Assembly (NCBI GenBank): GCA_003001795.1
Contig: PVNI01000027.1
Span: forward strand, 1-54,505
Length of the DNA stretch: 54,505 nt
Origin: Actinomadura viridilutea
GTDB taxonomy: Bacteria; Actinomycetota; Actinomycetes; Streptosporangiales; Streptosporangiaceae
Direction: 5' to 3'
In this document: piece after piece, positions 40,184 through 48,702 of the stretch
How positions within the stretch are numbered: the stretch's first letter is position 1
Layout of the letters: the number at the start of each line of letters is the position of its first letter
Program-made: the position numbers and the translations under genes
The notes under the pieces: model-generated
Databases searched by the model: none
What the model was told of the DNA's origin: nothing
What the model saw: only the letters and a program-made list of their open reading frames with translations

Positions 40184-41650
40184 TCATTTCTTCTCCGTGA
40201 CGGCCCCGGGCTCCTTGGCGCCCGCATCCGGCGCACCCTGAGCACCGCGCCGCGCGCCCGGTCCGAACCAGAACAGGAGCGCGAGCACGATCGCCGCGGC
40301 AGTGACCACCGCGGCCCAGCCGAACACTCCGGAGATGTTCTCCGCGGGCCCGCGCCCGTGCCGGGTGAACGGGATCAGCAGCACCGCGAGGCCGAGCGAG
40401 CCGCCGATCGTCAGCGCGGCCTGCAGCAGCCCTGCGGTGACGCCCGCGTACTCGGCGGGGACCGTGGTCAGGATGACCATGTTGAACGGCACGATCGCCG
40501 CCCCGACGCCGACTCCCATGACCACCAGCGGCGGAAGGACGTCGGCGAGGTAACCGCTGCCGCCGTCCAGTCGGCTCAGCCACAGCACGCCGACCAGCAC
40601 CAGCGCGAGCCCTGCCACCGCCCGGGCCTTCATGTCGAACCGGTCCAGCCGCTTGGTGAGCCACTGCGTGGTGACCAGCAGCGCAAGCCCGAACGGCAGG
40701 ATGCCCAGGCCGCTCTCCAGCGCGTCCAGTCGCAGCGCCCCCTGCAGGTACTGCACCAGGTAGATCAGGAAGCCGGTGAGCACAGAGGCCAGGAGCAGCA
40801 GGTTCAGGAACGCACCCACTCGCGCACGGTCGGCGAACACCGTCCCCGGCAGCAGCGGCTCGCTCGCCCGCGAGTCCACCACGGGCAGCAGGATCCACAG
40901 CACCGCGGAGACCGCCAGCGGCACGACCGTCCAGGTGTCGGCCCACCCCTCCTCAGTGGCGTGCACCAGTCCGTACACCGCCACGGTGACAGCGGCGGTG
41001 ACCAGCACGGCGCTCGGGAGGCCGAGCGGCCGGGAGCGGGTGGCCTCGTCTTTCAGTCCGAGCACACCAAGGGCGATCGCGATGACCGCCAGTCCCACCG
41101 GCACGTTCACCAGCAGGCTCCACCGCCAGTCGCCTGCCCAGGTGAGCAGGCCGCCGAGCACCATGCCCGCCGAAGCCCCGAGACCGGTGATGGTGGAGTA
41201 CATACCGAACGCACGCTGCTGCCGTTCGCCCTCGAACACGATGGCCAGCAGGGCCAGTCCGGTCGGGCCCGCGATGCCGGAGCCCGCGCCCTGCAGCGCG
41301 CGGCCCACCAGCAGCATTTCCACGTTGACGGCCAGCCCCGCGATGAGCGAGGCGACGACGATCAACGCGACGCCCGCGACGAACACCCGGCGGTGCCCGA
41401 ACACGTCGCCGAGGCGGCCGGCCGACGGCAGCAGGCCGCCGAAGGCCAGCAGGAAGGCGTTCGGCACCCACGAGCCGGACGCGGCCGACAGGCCGAGGTC
41501 GGACTGGAGCGCGGGCAGCGCCATGTTCACGATCGTGCCGTCCAGCTGCAGCATGAACTCGGCGCCGACGATGGCGCCGAGGATCAGGCCCCAGGTTCTG
41601 GAGGACGCCGGGCGGGTCCGCGTCTCGCCGGTCACGGTGTCTGCGCTCAT
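40184..41650 (-). CDS. MFS drug efflux transporter, DHA2 (EmrB/QacA) type
   Basis: The product has 488 residues and 14 membrane spans. DHA2 marks are present: L-D-G-T-I-V-N-M-A-L-P near 36-46, the motif A equivalent G-R-L-G-D-V-F-G-H-R-R near 78-88, V-G-R-A-L-Q-G-A-G-S-G near 114-124 and motif C G-L-G-A-S-A-G-M-V-L-G-G near 156-167. It would export hydrophobic drugs or dyes with protons. It is divergent from a TetR gene, with two copies of a CCTCAGG palindrome between them, so it is a classic TetR-controlled pump. Confidence 0.92.
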   Translation of the reverse strand: MSADTVTGETRTRPASSRTWGLILGAIVGAEFMLQLDGTIVNMALPALQSDLGLSAASGSWVPNAFLLAFGGLLPSAGRLGDVFGHRRVFVAGVALIVVASLIAGLAVNVEMLLVGRALQGAGSGIAGPTGLALLAIVFEGERQQRAFGMYSTITGLGASAGMVLGGLLTWAGDWRWSLLVNVPVGLAVIAIALGVLGLKDEATRSRPLGLPSAVLVTAAVTVAVYGLVHATEEGWADTWTVVPLAVSAVLWILLPVVDSRASEPLLPGTVFADRARVGAFLNLLLLASVLTGFLIYLVQYLQGALRLDALESGLGILPFGLALLVTTQWLTKRLDRFDMKARAVAGLALVLVGVLWLSRLDGGSGYLADVLPPLVVMGVGVGAAIVPFNMVILTTVPAEYAGVTAGLLQAALTIGGSLGLAVLLIPFTRHGRGPAENISGVFGWAAVVTAAAIVLALLFWFGPGARRGAQGAPDAGAKEPGAVTEKK

Positions 41651-41739
41651 CGAACCTCCGCTCTTGCATGGACCACGTCCTCCGTCCGATGGCCGACGGA
41701 GCGGGGGGGCACCGGACGTGCAGAGTGGCCGGTACTATC

Positions 41740-41791
41740 GTGAGACAGCCTCAGGTTCTCTCCACGCAGTTAACCTGAGGCAGCCTCAGGT
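41740..41791. promoter_or_regulatory. Operators between the MFS and TetR genes
   Basis: ACCTGAGGCAGCCTCAGGT (41773-41791) is a perfect 19-bp palindrome with centre A. A second, imperfect copy, GAGACAGCCTCAGGTT, lies at 41742-41757. Both lie in the 161-bp divergent gap and should bind the TetR protein encoded at 41812. Confidence 0.8.
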
Positions 41792-41811
41792 AGTCAATCG
41801 GGAGGTCAGCC

Positions 41812-42411
41812 ATGAGCGCCGGTGCGCCGTACATCGCCCGCCGTCCCAAGCGGGCGGACGGTGCGCGCAACTACGACGCGATCCTCGCCGCGGCCCGCAA
41901 GGCGTTCGAGAGCGACGGCGCGGAGGCCTCACTGGAGGAGATCGCGGCGCAGGCCGGGGTCGCGATCGGCACCCTGTACCGGCACTTCCCCAACCGAGCG
42001 TCCCTGGTCGAGGCGGCGACCCGAGACGGGCTGGGCGACCTGGTCGAGCTGGCTCGACGCCTGTCCGACGCGCCCGACCCGCTGGAAGCCCTGATCGAGT
42101 GGATGCGCCATGCGGTGCGGCACTTCAGCACGTTCCGCGGGCTCGTCGGCATCCTCGCGCAGAGCATGTACGACGAGGGCACTCCGTCTCACGAGATGTG
42201 CAACGCCATGCACGAAAGCGGCGCCGCCTTGCTGCGCGCCGCGCAGCGGGCCGGCAGGGTGCGCGCCGACCTGACCCCGGAGGAGATGTTCGACCTGCTG
42301 ACCGGGGTGGCGTGGGTGCGCGAGAACGCCCCCGCCGACCGCGACCGCACCGACCGCCTGCTGCGCCTCATCTTGGAAGGACTCACCACCAGGACGCCCC
42401 ATCCCGCCTGA
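41812..42411 (+). CDS. TetR-family repressor of the DHA2 pump
   Basis: The product has 199 residues. The HTH reads A-S-L-E-E-I-A-A-Q-A-G-V-A-I-G-T-L-Y-R-H-F-P near 39-60, and the C-terminal region (about 85-190) matches the SbtR-like ligand domain. A good spacer with GGGAGG lies before the ATG. Location opposite a drug-efflux gene with shared palindromes makes its role as a local drug-responsive repressor likely. Confidence 0.92.
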   Translation: MSAGAPYIARRPKRADGARNYDAILAAARKAFESDGAEASLEEIAAQAGVAIGTLYRHFPNRASLVEAATRDGLGDLVELARRLSDAPDPLEALIEWMRHAVRHFSTFRGLVGILAQSMYDEGTPSHEMCNAMHESGAALLRAAQRAGRVRADLTPEEMFDLLTGVAWVRENAPADRDRTDRLLRLILEGLTTRTPHPA

Positions 42412-43074
42412 CATGGTTCCGGAGGGCCGGCCAAGGGCTTCCGGGAGGGCATCGGCCGAATGTTCGCGGCCGTGATCCGCGCGTCCGCCCGGATCCCACC
42501 GTGTCGGTGGCGCCGAGGCCGGCGATGGACGCGGCTGCCTACGGCCTCGCACTGGCCGATCTAGTGATCATGCGCCGGACGCGCCAGCTGTTCGTACCGG
42601 CCCGGACCTGGTGATGAGCGTGACCGGCAAGGAGATCGACATGGCCGGGCCGGGCGCCCAGGGGCTGACGACCGCCGGGCATCTCGCACATTGTCGCCGC
42701 GGTTGAGGACGACACCTTCCGGCGCCCCCGCCAGCTCATTGACCTCTTGCACCGCCGCGGGTTGGGGCGTTCCGCGGGCCACCGCCGACCGGCCGCTGGG
42801 GCTGGCGCCTCGCGGCGTCAACGTCGCAGGACGGCGGCACGCCGGGGCCTGACCGGTTCGTGATCGACCTTGCCGCGATCGATTCGACCGCCCTGCGATT
42901 CTCCTCACCCGGACAGGTGACCTCAACGCATATTTGGCACACATTAGCCGCGATTAGGTCATCGCCTTAGAGAGATAGCCAAAGACCGAAATTCAGCTCC
43001 TTGTTCTTGTCTTGGCGGAATGTCGGAAGCAGATGTCATCCTCGGAGCCAGGCAGCATATACCGGAGGTTCTGA
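42412..43074. other. Degenerate region without a callable gene
   Basis: Plus-strand frames give short coding-like stretches (for example D-R-F-V-I-D-L-A-A-I-D-S-T-A-L near 42853-42897), but stops and frame changes break them up. I cannot match them to a family. A GGAGG at 43064-43068 belongs to the next gene. Confidence 0.45.
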
Positions 43075-43710
43075 GTGGAAGTCCCCCCTTCTCCTCGCGT
43101 TCCCGCCGGCCGAACGCGATCCATCCTGATCAACCTGGGCATCGCCGGAGGAAGCCTTGCTCTAGGGGTCGCCCTCGCCTGGCCGATCGCCACAATGATC
43201 AGATTCGTCGCCGCATACTGGCAGTGGATCGTCGGCGCCATCGTCGTCTTGATCGTGCTGGCGGTGCTCGGCTCGGCCGCCGCCGGGATCGAAGCGCACA
43301 AGGCCCAGGTGGAGAGGCAGCGACTCCGCGAGATCGCGCACCTGGAGCGCGTAGACACCATGACCGGTCCCCAGTTCGAAGAACTCGTCGCAGCACTTCT
43401 TCGCCGTGACGGCTACCGACACGTCACTATCGTCGGCAGGAGCGGGGACCGAGGGGTCGATATCACTGCGCGTACACCGGACGGCCGCAAAATTGCCGTG
43501 CAGTGCAAACGCCAGAGCCGCACTGTCGGCGCGGATCGCGTCCGCAACCTCATCGGCGCCGTCCACAGCTCTTACACCGGCCATGTCGGCGTCTTGGTGA
43601 CCTCGAACACCTTCACCGCCCCCGCGCTCGACGAATGCGGGGACAGGCTCGTTCTGATCGATCGGGACCGCCTGGCCAGGTGGATGGACGGCGACGCACT
43701 GATCATCTGA
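43075..43710 (+). CDS. Membrane-anchored Mrr-like restriction endonuclease
   Basis: The product has 211 residues. Two N-terminal membrane spans (about 17-42 and 48-66) are followed by a short helical linker and an Mrr catalytic domain (about 98-205). The nuclease motif is visible as G-D-R-G-V-D-I near 123-129 and V-Q-C-K-R-Q near 141-146 (the D-x-n-Q-x-K core), with a closing L-V-L-I-D-R-D-R-L near 192-200. Mrr-type enzymes cut modified DNA; anchoring to the membrane may direct them to incoming DNA. The GTG at 43075 has GGAGG upstream. No partner methyltransferase or DNA-binding domain is present. Confidence 0.85.
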   Translation: MEVPPSPRVPAGRTRSILINLGIAGGSLALGVALAWPIATMIRFVAAYWQWIVGAIVVLIVLAVLGSAAAGIEAHKAQVERQRLREIAHLERVDTMTGPQFEELVAALLRRDGYRHVTIVGRSGDRGVDITARTPDGRKIAVQCKRQSRTVGADRVRNLIGAVHSSYTGHVGVLVTSNTFTAPALDECGDRLVLIDRDRLARWMDGDALII

Positions 43711-44069
43711 CCAGGCTTCAGGGTCCTGGACGCACCCCGACTGCCGTCGTCACGGTCGGAAGGGATGGACCGGCTGCTTCGTCGACTACATTCACCGCTG
43801 CGAGAAGCTCGATGCGCGGGCCGTCGCCGACCGGCCGCCGGCGTGCTCATACTTGACAGCCTCACCGCACCTACGACCTCAAACGCTGGTGCGCGCCCGC
43901 TGGACGACGAGCGCTTCAAGGAGCTCTGGCGGGCTGGGCGCCCGACATCGTGGCCGGGCCCGCGCAGCTCGGCGGGCAAATCGTCGGGGTGCCCCCAACA
44001 AGTCGCTGCGCAACGGCGGCTGCCTGACCTCCCTCTATACCGAGAGGGGCTGCTCGCTTCTTATGCTAT
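43711..44069. other. Degenerate region without a callable gene
   Basis: Frames on the plus strand include coding-like pieces (such as L-D-D-E-R-F-K-E-L-W near 43900) broken by frame changes. I cannot assign them. Confidence 0.4.
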
Positions 44070-44375
44070 TCACCCTGCCTGCCGCCGGTTCCGACGCCCC
44101 GGTCGGCGGCGGCGCCTCGGGCGGCGCGGCCCGCAGCGATTTCGCGCCGCTGGCGCGCAGCATCTGTGCCAGCGGACTGCTGGAGCGCCGCGTCGGCCAC
44201 TACACGCGGGAGACCGCCGCCACCCGCGGCGCGACCGCCTCGGCGTGGGCCGCCGCGGGGTGGGCGGGGTCGTCGTGGTGGCTGGTGGCGTTCACGGTGC
44301 CGATAGCGCTGCTGTCGGCCCGCACCGTATTCTCACGACGCCGAGAACCGGCAGATCACTTGCCCGAATGTGCAC
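44070..44375 (+). pseudogene. Fragment of a membrane fatty-acid desaturase
   Basis: One frame reads S-D-F-A-P-L-A-R-S-I-C-A-S-G-L-L-E-R-R, then W-A-A-A-G-W and S-S-W-W-L-V-A-F, as in the N-terminus of acyl-lipid/acyl-CoA desaturases. The next frame continues with S-H-D-A-E-N-R-Q-I-T near 44332-44361, the first histidine box of that family. The shift and the lack of any later histidine box show a dead fragment. Confidence 0.6.
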
Positions 44376-44628
44376 CACCTTCGACGCGTCGCTGGTGGTC
44401 GTGGTCGATGTCCCGGCTTACCTGCCCGGCGCCCGCCAGGAGTGGGACGGCTTGGACTGGTACGGCGCCGAGCTTCTGTACGCGTTCGGAGAGGCGACCG
44501 TCCCGAGTTTCACCGTGATCACCCGTAAGTTCTGCGGCGACGCGAAGCATGACCGCGTGTACAGGGAAGGGAGGCACGGCAACATCCCTTTGAGTCCTCT
44601 TCGCTTGCGCACTCGGCTTCCCTGCTGA
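44368..44628 (+). CDS. Possible 86-residue hypothetical protein
   Basis: From an ATG at 44368 the frame runs 86 codons with a balanced composition (T-T-F-D-A-S-L-V-V-V-V-D, then D-W-Y-G-A-E-L-L-Y-A-F) unlike nearby shadow frames. There is no ribosome site and I do not recognise the sequence. It lies between two gene fragments and may itself be part of a broken gene. Confidence 0.25.
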   Translation: MCTTFDASLVVVVDVPAYLPGARQEWDGLDWYGAELLYAFGEATVPSFTVITRKFCGDAKHDRVYREGRHGNIPLSPLRLRTRLPC

Positions 44629-44645
44629 GACGGTGCGCGACTCTC

Positions 44646-44960
44646 TTGGAAGGCAAGCAGCGCGGCTGGCTGCACGCGGGGACATTCCCTTTCGCGTTGG
44701 TGGCGGGCCAGATCTTGGTCGCGTTCAGACCGACCGTGGGCGCACGGCTGTGCGCGGCGATCTACGCGCTGGCCTCGGTGCTGCTGTTCGGCGTGTCCGC
44801 GGCCAACCCACCGGGGCCGCTGGTCGCGACACGTCGGCGACTGACTGCGCCGTTTCGACCACGCCGACGTCCCCCTCATCAACTCGCACCACATAGCCGT
44901 GACGGCTCGCCTGACCGAGGGTCGCGTCATGGACGACGGCGACCACGGCCTGACGACGGT
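44646..44960 (+). pseudogene. Fragment of a hemolysin III (TrhA) family membrane protein
   Basis: One frame reads R-G-W-L-H-A-G-T-F-P-F-A-L-V-A-G and A-A-I-Y-A-L-A-S-V-L-L-F-G-V-S-A, the first two spans of hemolysin III proteins. The next frame carries L-R-R-F-D-H-A-D-V-P-L-I near 44847-44882, the expected third segment. Frame changes and missing C-terminal spans make it a pseudogene. Confidence 0.65.
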
Positions 44961-45019
44961 TACGGGGTTGTGACCGCCGGGCGTGACGGATCTCCGTTGG
45001 TCGGCCACTCGGCTTTGTG

Positions 45020-45031
45020 CTACATCTGTAG
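45020..45031. promoter_or_regulatory. BlaI/MecI-type operator-like palindrome
   Basis: CTACATCTGTAG fits the TACA-NN-TGTA core known for BlaI/MecI/CopY repressors, and it is followed by TAG on the right. It lies about 525 bp before the first Spo0M-like gene. A BlaI gene is 3 kb away in the same block, so the link is plausible but unproven. Confidence 0.4.
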
Positions 45032-45555
45032 TAGTTAACTTTTCGGCACGTCCGCCGACCGGCACGGCGGGTGGAGTGGCGTCGGGGGGTGCGGGGTCGG
45101 TGCAGATCGCGGCCCGCAACGGAGAATCAGGCGTCCGCGGTCGTCGACCGGGACCGCACCGACGGCGGCCAAGCCGATGCGACGCGTCGGCCCCTTCCCG
45201 TCCACTTGCCCGGAGCCGATCCACCCACGGCTCCGGCAGCCGCAGTGCCGATCAATGCGGCGACGATCCTCACAGCGAATGGGACCGGCGGGGGTCCGCC
45301 CGATGCGAGGGCACCGATGCCGACCCCACCGTGGGCACCGCAACGGTGTCCATGATCTTCACTGCCGCACCTGGGTTCTGCCCAGTGCAAGAACTCGGCG
45401 CCACCGCCTACGGACGAGTGCGCTGATGCGCTCCTGCCCTCGTTCGATTGGGGCGGACGCGGTACGGCGGACGGCGGCGCCTGCGACCTCGCAACGGCGA
45501 GACGCGGTCGATCTGTGCTCGGCGGACATCCGACGGACAACAGAAGAGAGGAAGC
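45032..45555. other. Upstream region of the first Spo0M-like gene
   Basis: No gene is supported. Frames on both strands are Arg/Pro-rich shadows. The promoter of the Spo0M-like gene should lie near its right end, but I cannot mark -35/-10 elements. Confidence 0.45.
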
Positions 45556-46638
45556 ATGGTCTTCAAGCAGCTGCTCGGCGCCTTCGGAGTGGGCGGACCT
45601 TCGGTCGAGACGGTGCTGAACGGTTCGCACGGCCGTCCGGGCGACGTCCTGTCCGGAGAGGTCAGGATCCAGGGCGGCGATCATGACGTGGAGGTCCAGC
45701 AGGTGACGGTGGGCCTGCTGACCCGTACCGAGTACGAGCACGACGACCACGAGGGAGCCGCGGACCTGGAGTTCTATCGGGGTTCTGTCGCGGGCGCCTT
45801 CCACCTGGGGGCCGGGCAGTACCACGTGATCCCGTTCCAGCTGCCGCTGCCGTGGGAGCTTCCCCTCACCGAGGTGTACGGGCAGCACCTGCACGGCATG
45901 GCCATGGGCGTGCGCACGGACCTGGCGGTCGCCGGTGCGGTGGACTCCGGCGATCTGGACCCGATCTCGGTGAGCCCGCTGCCGTCGCAGCAGCGTGTGC
46001 TGGACGCGTTCAGCGCGCTGGGCTTCCAGTTCAAGAGCGCCGACGTCGAACAGGGGCACATCGCGGGCGTGCACCAGGAGCTGCCCTTCTACCAGGAGAT
46101 CGAGTTCTACGCCCCGCCGCAGTTCAGCGGGCAGATCAACGAGGTCGAGTTGACGTTCGTGGCGAGCCCGCACGGGCTGGCGGTGGTGCTGGAAGCCGAC
46201 CGTCGCGGCGACATCTTCACCGAGGGCGACGACGTCTACGGCCGCTACCACGTCTCGCACGACGAGGCGCTGCACATGGCCTGGGAGCAGGAGCTGCAGA
46301 ACTGGCTGCACGCCGTGGCCGCGCACCTGCACGGCGGCCACGGAGCCGGGTATGCGCACGGCCATCACGACTCGCACGGCGGCGGTCCGGGCTGGGGCGG
46401 GGTGGCCGCCGGGGCGGTGGTCGGCGCGGCCGCCGGGTTCGCGGCCGGTGCGGTCGTCAACGAGCTGCTCGACGACGGCGACGAGGGAGAGGACGGCGGT
46501 GACGATGACTCGTTCGCCGCGGCCATCGCCGACGCGCAGCAGCAGGCCATCGAGGACGCCTACCGGCAGGCCGCCTACGAGCAGGCCTATGAAGACGCCT
46601 ACGAAGAGGCCGTGGAGTTCTTCGACGAGGAGGTCTGA
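45556..46638 (+). CDS. Spo0M-like (arrestin-fold) protein with His/Gly-rich tail, copy 1
   Basis: The product has 360 residues. The first 240 form the Spo0M/SpoOM domain: V-F-K-Q-L-L-G-A-F-G-V-G-G-P at 2-15, G-D-V-L-S-G-E-V near 31-38, P-F-Q-L-P-L-P-W-E near 94-102, L-P-F-Y-Q-E-I-E-F near 176-184 and I-N-E-V-E-L-T-F-V near 194-202. A His/Gly run (about 256-278) then leads into a glycine-zipper-like hydrophobic stretch (about 280-305) and a long acidic Asp/Glu/Tyr/Ala tail. GAGAGGAAG lies before the ATG. Spo0M proteins influence sporulation and cell shape in Bacillus; the tail here is an addition. Confidence 0.88.
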   Translation: MVFKQLLGAFGVGGPSVETVLNGSHGRPGDVLSGEVRIQGGDHDVEVQQVTVGLLTRTEYEHDDHEGAADLEFYRGSVAGAFHLGAGQYHVIPFQLPLPWELPLTEVYGQHLHGMAMGVRTDLAVAGAVDSGDLDPISVSPLPSQQRVLDAFSALGFQFKSADVEQGHIAGVHQELPFYQEIEFYAPPQFSGQINEVELTFVASPHGLAVVLEADRRGDIFTEGDDVYGRYHVSHDEALHMAWEQELQNWLHAVAAHLHGGHGAGYAHGHHDSHGGGPGWGGVAAGAVVGAAAGFAAGAVVNELLDDGDEGEDGGDDDSFAAAIADAQQQAIEDAYRQAAYEQAYEDAYEEAVEFFDEEV

Positions 46639-46667
46639 ACGAACCGGCCGTCGTCGGCACGTCGTGA

Positions 46668-46768
46668 CGTTCGGTGAGGTCGCGACGGAACGCGGCAGTT
46701 CATCGCCCGGAACGGATGTCGACCAAGGGCGAGCAACGCGCCACAGGTCCCGGCGACCTCACCGAACG
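46668..46768. repeat. 16-bp perfect inverted repeat between converging genes
   Basis: CGTTCGGTGAGGTCGC (46668-46683) and GCGACCTCACCGAACG (46753-46768) are perfect inverted copies 69 bp apart, between the converging Spo0M-like and M56 genes. Shorter pairing is possible inside. It could serve as a two-way terminator or be a small mobile-element scar. Confidence 0.75.
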
Positions 46769-46852
46769 AGGCACTGTGGTCGCCGCGATTGCAGAGCGCG
46801 CCCGGCAGCCTCTGCGCGCCCCGTCCCCTCGGGCCTCGGCGGGGCGCGCAGG

Positions 46853-47749
46853 TCACCGGATGATGAGCGTGGGGAACAGGGTCGAGGCGATCGCGCGGTC
46901 GAGTTGCAGGGTGAGGGCGGTCAGCGAGCCGGTGACGAGGCCGTGGCCGACGAACAGCAGCGGACCGCTGACGGTGTTCTTGGCCGGCGGCGTCGCCAGG
47001 AGCGCCTCCACGCGTTCCACCACGCCGGACCATGCGAACGGGACGGCGGGTCCGTGCCGGCCGTCCGGGCATTGGGCCAGCGCGACCTTCGCGATCGTCC
47101 GCGCGACCAGCCTGCGGTCGCCGACCGCCTCCGCCGCGTCCTCGTCCGCCCAGCGTTCCACCGACAGCCGCAACCTGTCGTTCAACGCCCGCAGGGGCGG
47201 CAGGACCGTCGCGGCCAGCTCGCCCGACGCCAGATAGCGGTGATGGCGATGCCGCAGATGGGACCGTTCGTGCTCGAACACCACCTGCAGTTCGCGGGCC
47301 GTGAGACGGCTCAGCAGTCCCCGGGAGAGCAGCACGCCGCCGCGCCGTCCCGGGACCGCGACGGCTATGGGCACTTCGGTGTCCAGGGGTCGTCGCGCGT
47401 CGGCCTGGGCCGCGCGCAGATCGATCACCCACCGGACGGCCAATCGCGCCGCGACCAGCAGACCGGCCGCCGAGAGCACGATCGCCGGGATGCCGACCCA
47501 GGCGGGGACCGGTCGGTCGTCTCCGAACAGGGCCCACTCGGGCACGTGGGCGGCGGCGTCCGGCGCGAGCGTCGCCCCGTAGTTGACCGCGACGAACACG
47601 CCGGTGCCGAACGCGGCCACCACGGTCATCACCCCCGTGGTGGACAGCAGGCGCGCCGACCAGAGGGGGTGCAGCGGTAAGGCGACCCGGCCGAGCGTCA
47701 CGCTCAGCGCCAGCATCACGCCGAACGGCAGGAAGGTGAACCAGTTCAC
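46853..47749 (-). CDS. M56-family membrane metallopeptidase (BlaR1/MecR1-like)
   Basis: The product has 298 residues. Hydrophobic spans lie at about 5-28, 35-55, 82-104 and 252-275. The zinc motif H-E-R-S-H is near 159-163, with a further acidic E-R-W-A-D-E-D near 193-199 that supplies the third ligand. M56 proteins paired with BlaI-type repressors cleave the repressor on sensing a signal. It lacks an outer penicillin-binding sensor domain, so the signal is unlikely to be a beta-lactam bound directly. Start codon overlaps the BlaI stop region within 2 bp. Confidence 0.9.
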   Translation of the reverse strand: MNWFTFLPFGVMLALSVTLGRVALPLHPLWSARLLSTTGVMTVVAAFGTGVFVAVNYGATLAPDAAAHVPEWALFGDDRPVPAWVGIPAIVLSAAGLLVAARLAVRWVIDLRAAQADARRPLDTEVPIAVAVPGRRGGVLLSRGLLSRLTARELQVVFEHERSHLRHRHHRYLASGELAATVLPPLRALNDRLRLSVERWADEDAAEAVGDRRLVARTIAKVALAQCPDGRHGPAVPFAWSGVVERVEALLATPPAKNTVSGPLLFVGHGLVTGSLTALTLQLDRAIASTLFPTLIIR

Positions 47750-47750
47750 G

Positions 47751-48122
47751 TCACTCGTCGGTCCGTGTCTCGTCCAAGATCTCGCGCAGCTTGCGGGCCT
47801 CGTCGGGGCTGAGGGTCTCGACGAACCGGCTCAGCACACCGCCGGGGTCGCTGGCATGCCGCAGATGGTCGCGCATGCGGCCGGCCACAAGCTCGGACTC
47901 GTCGACGGCGAGGCGGTACCGGTAGTGGCGGCCCGAGCGTTCGCGGGTGACCAGCTTTTTCTCATGCAAACGGAACAGGATCGTGTTGACTGTGGTGTAC
48001 GCCGGATTCCCTTCCAGCCGGGACCGCAGCTCGGCCGTTCCGGCCGAACCGCCGAGAGCCGCGAGCGCCGCCAGGACTTCCGCCTCCAGTTGTCCGAGTG
48101 CCCTTCGCGCCAAAATCCTCAA
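47751..48122 (-). CDS. BlaI/MecI-family repressor
   Basis: The product has 123 residues. The winged HTH has L-G-Q-L-E-A-E-V-L-A-A-L near 9-20, A-Y-T-T-V-N-T-I-L-F-R-L near 41-52 and L-V-T-R-E-R-S-G-R-H-Y-R-Y near 57-69, and the C-terminal dimer helices include F-V-E-T-L-S-P-D-E. The start is a TTG at 48122 with a weak ribosome site. A palindrome (48130-48145) lies just before it, so autoregulation is expected. With the M56 peptidase it forms a repressor/protease signalling pair. Confidence 0.9.
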   Translation of the reverse strand: MRILARRALGQLEAEVLAALAALGGSAGTAELRSRLEGNPAYTTVNTILFRLHEKKLVTRERSGRHYRYRLAVDESELVAGRMRDHLRHASDPGGVLSRFVETLSPDEARKLREILDETRTDE

Positions 48123-48129
48123 CCCCTAC

Positions 48130-48145
48130 GACAACTACGGTTGTC
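48130..48145. promoter_or_regulatory. Palindrome before the BlaI gene (probable operator)
   Basis: GACAACTACGGTTGTC has perfect 6-bp arms and overlaps a TTGACA (-35-like) on the minus strand at 48140-48147. Its position over the promoter fits autorepression. Confidence 0.65.
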
Positions 48146-48147
48146 AA

Positions 48148-48702
48148 AATGATGGCAGAAGGCATCACCGCATAAGTGAGCGAATTCTCCGATACCTGCT
48201 CAGGAGCCAGCGGGCGGCCTCCTGGGCACGGGCGCCCGCACACGGTGGGCGCATACCCCGCCGGACGGTCCGGCACGCCGACATCGACGGCACGCGTCGG
48301 GGCCTGCTCCCCTCCGCCGATCCTGCAGTCCACGACGATCAGGGGATCGACGGCGTGCTGAGAATTCGATCTCGTTGAGGGGCCCCGGCCCAGGGCGGCC
48401 GGGGCACGATCAGGCAGGCTCCTCAGCGTCGGCTCGGTATGCGCGACCGACTGAACACCGTCCCGTCCACTCCGGCCGCCGGCACCGCGGACGGGGAGGA
48501 TCCCTCCGCGGTTCGTCCGGCATTCCACGACGCCCGAACACCGGCGGTCGCCCCCGGCCAGAGTGTCCTGGACGGTGCCGCGTTCACGCGCAGGTGATCG
48601 CCTTCAGACACTCTGGCGCGGAGGCGAGGTCGAGGCGCGTTGACGGTTCCCGACTCAGCCGCGATTCCGCTCCACGCACCGAGGCGGAACCGTCAGGGCG
48701 GG
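48148..48702. other. Spacer between the BlaI gene and the second Spo0M-like gene
   Basis: No gene is supported on either strand in this 555-bp stretch. Plus-strand frames here are Arg/Pro-rich shadows without ribosome sites. Confidence 0.5.
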
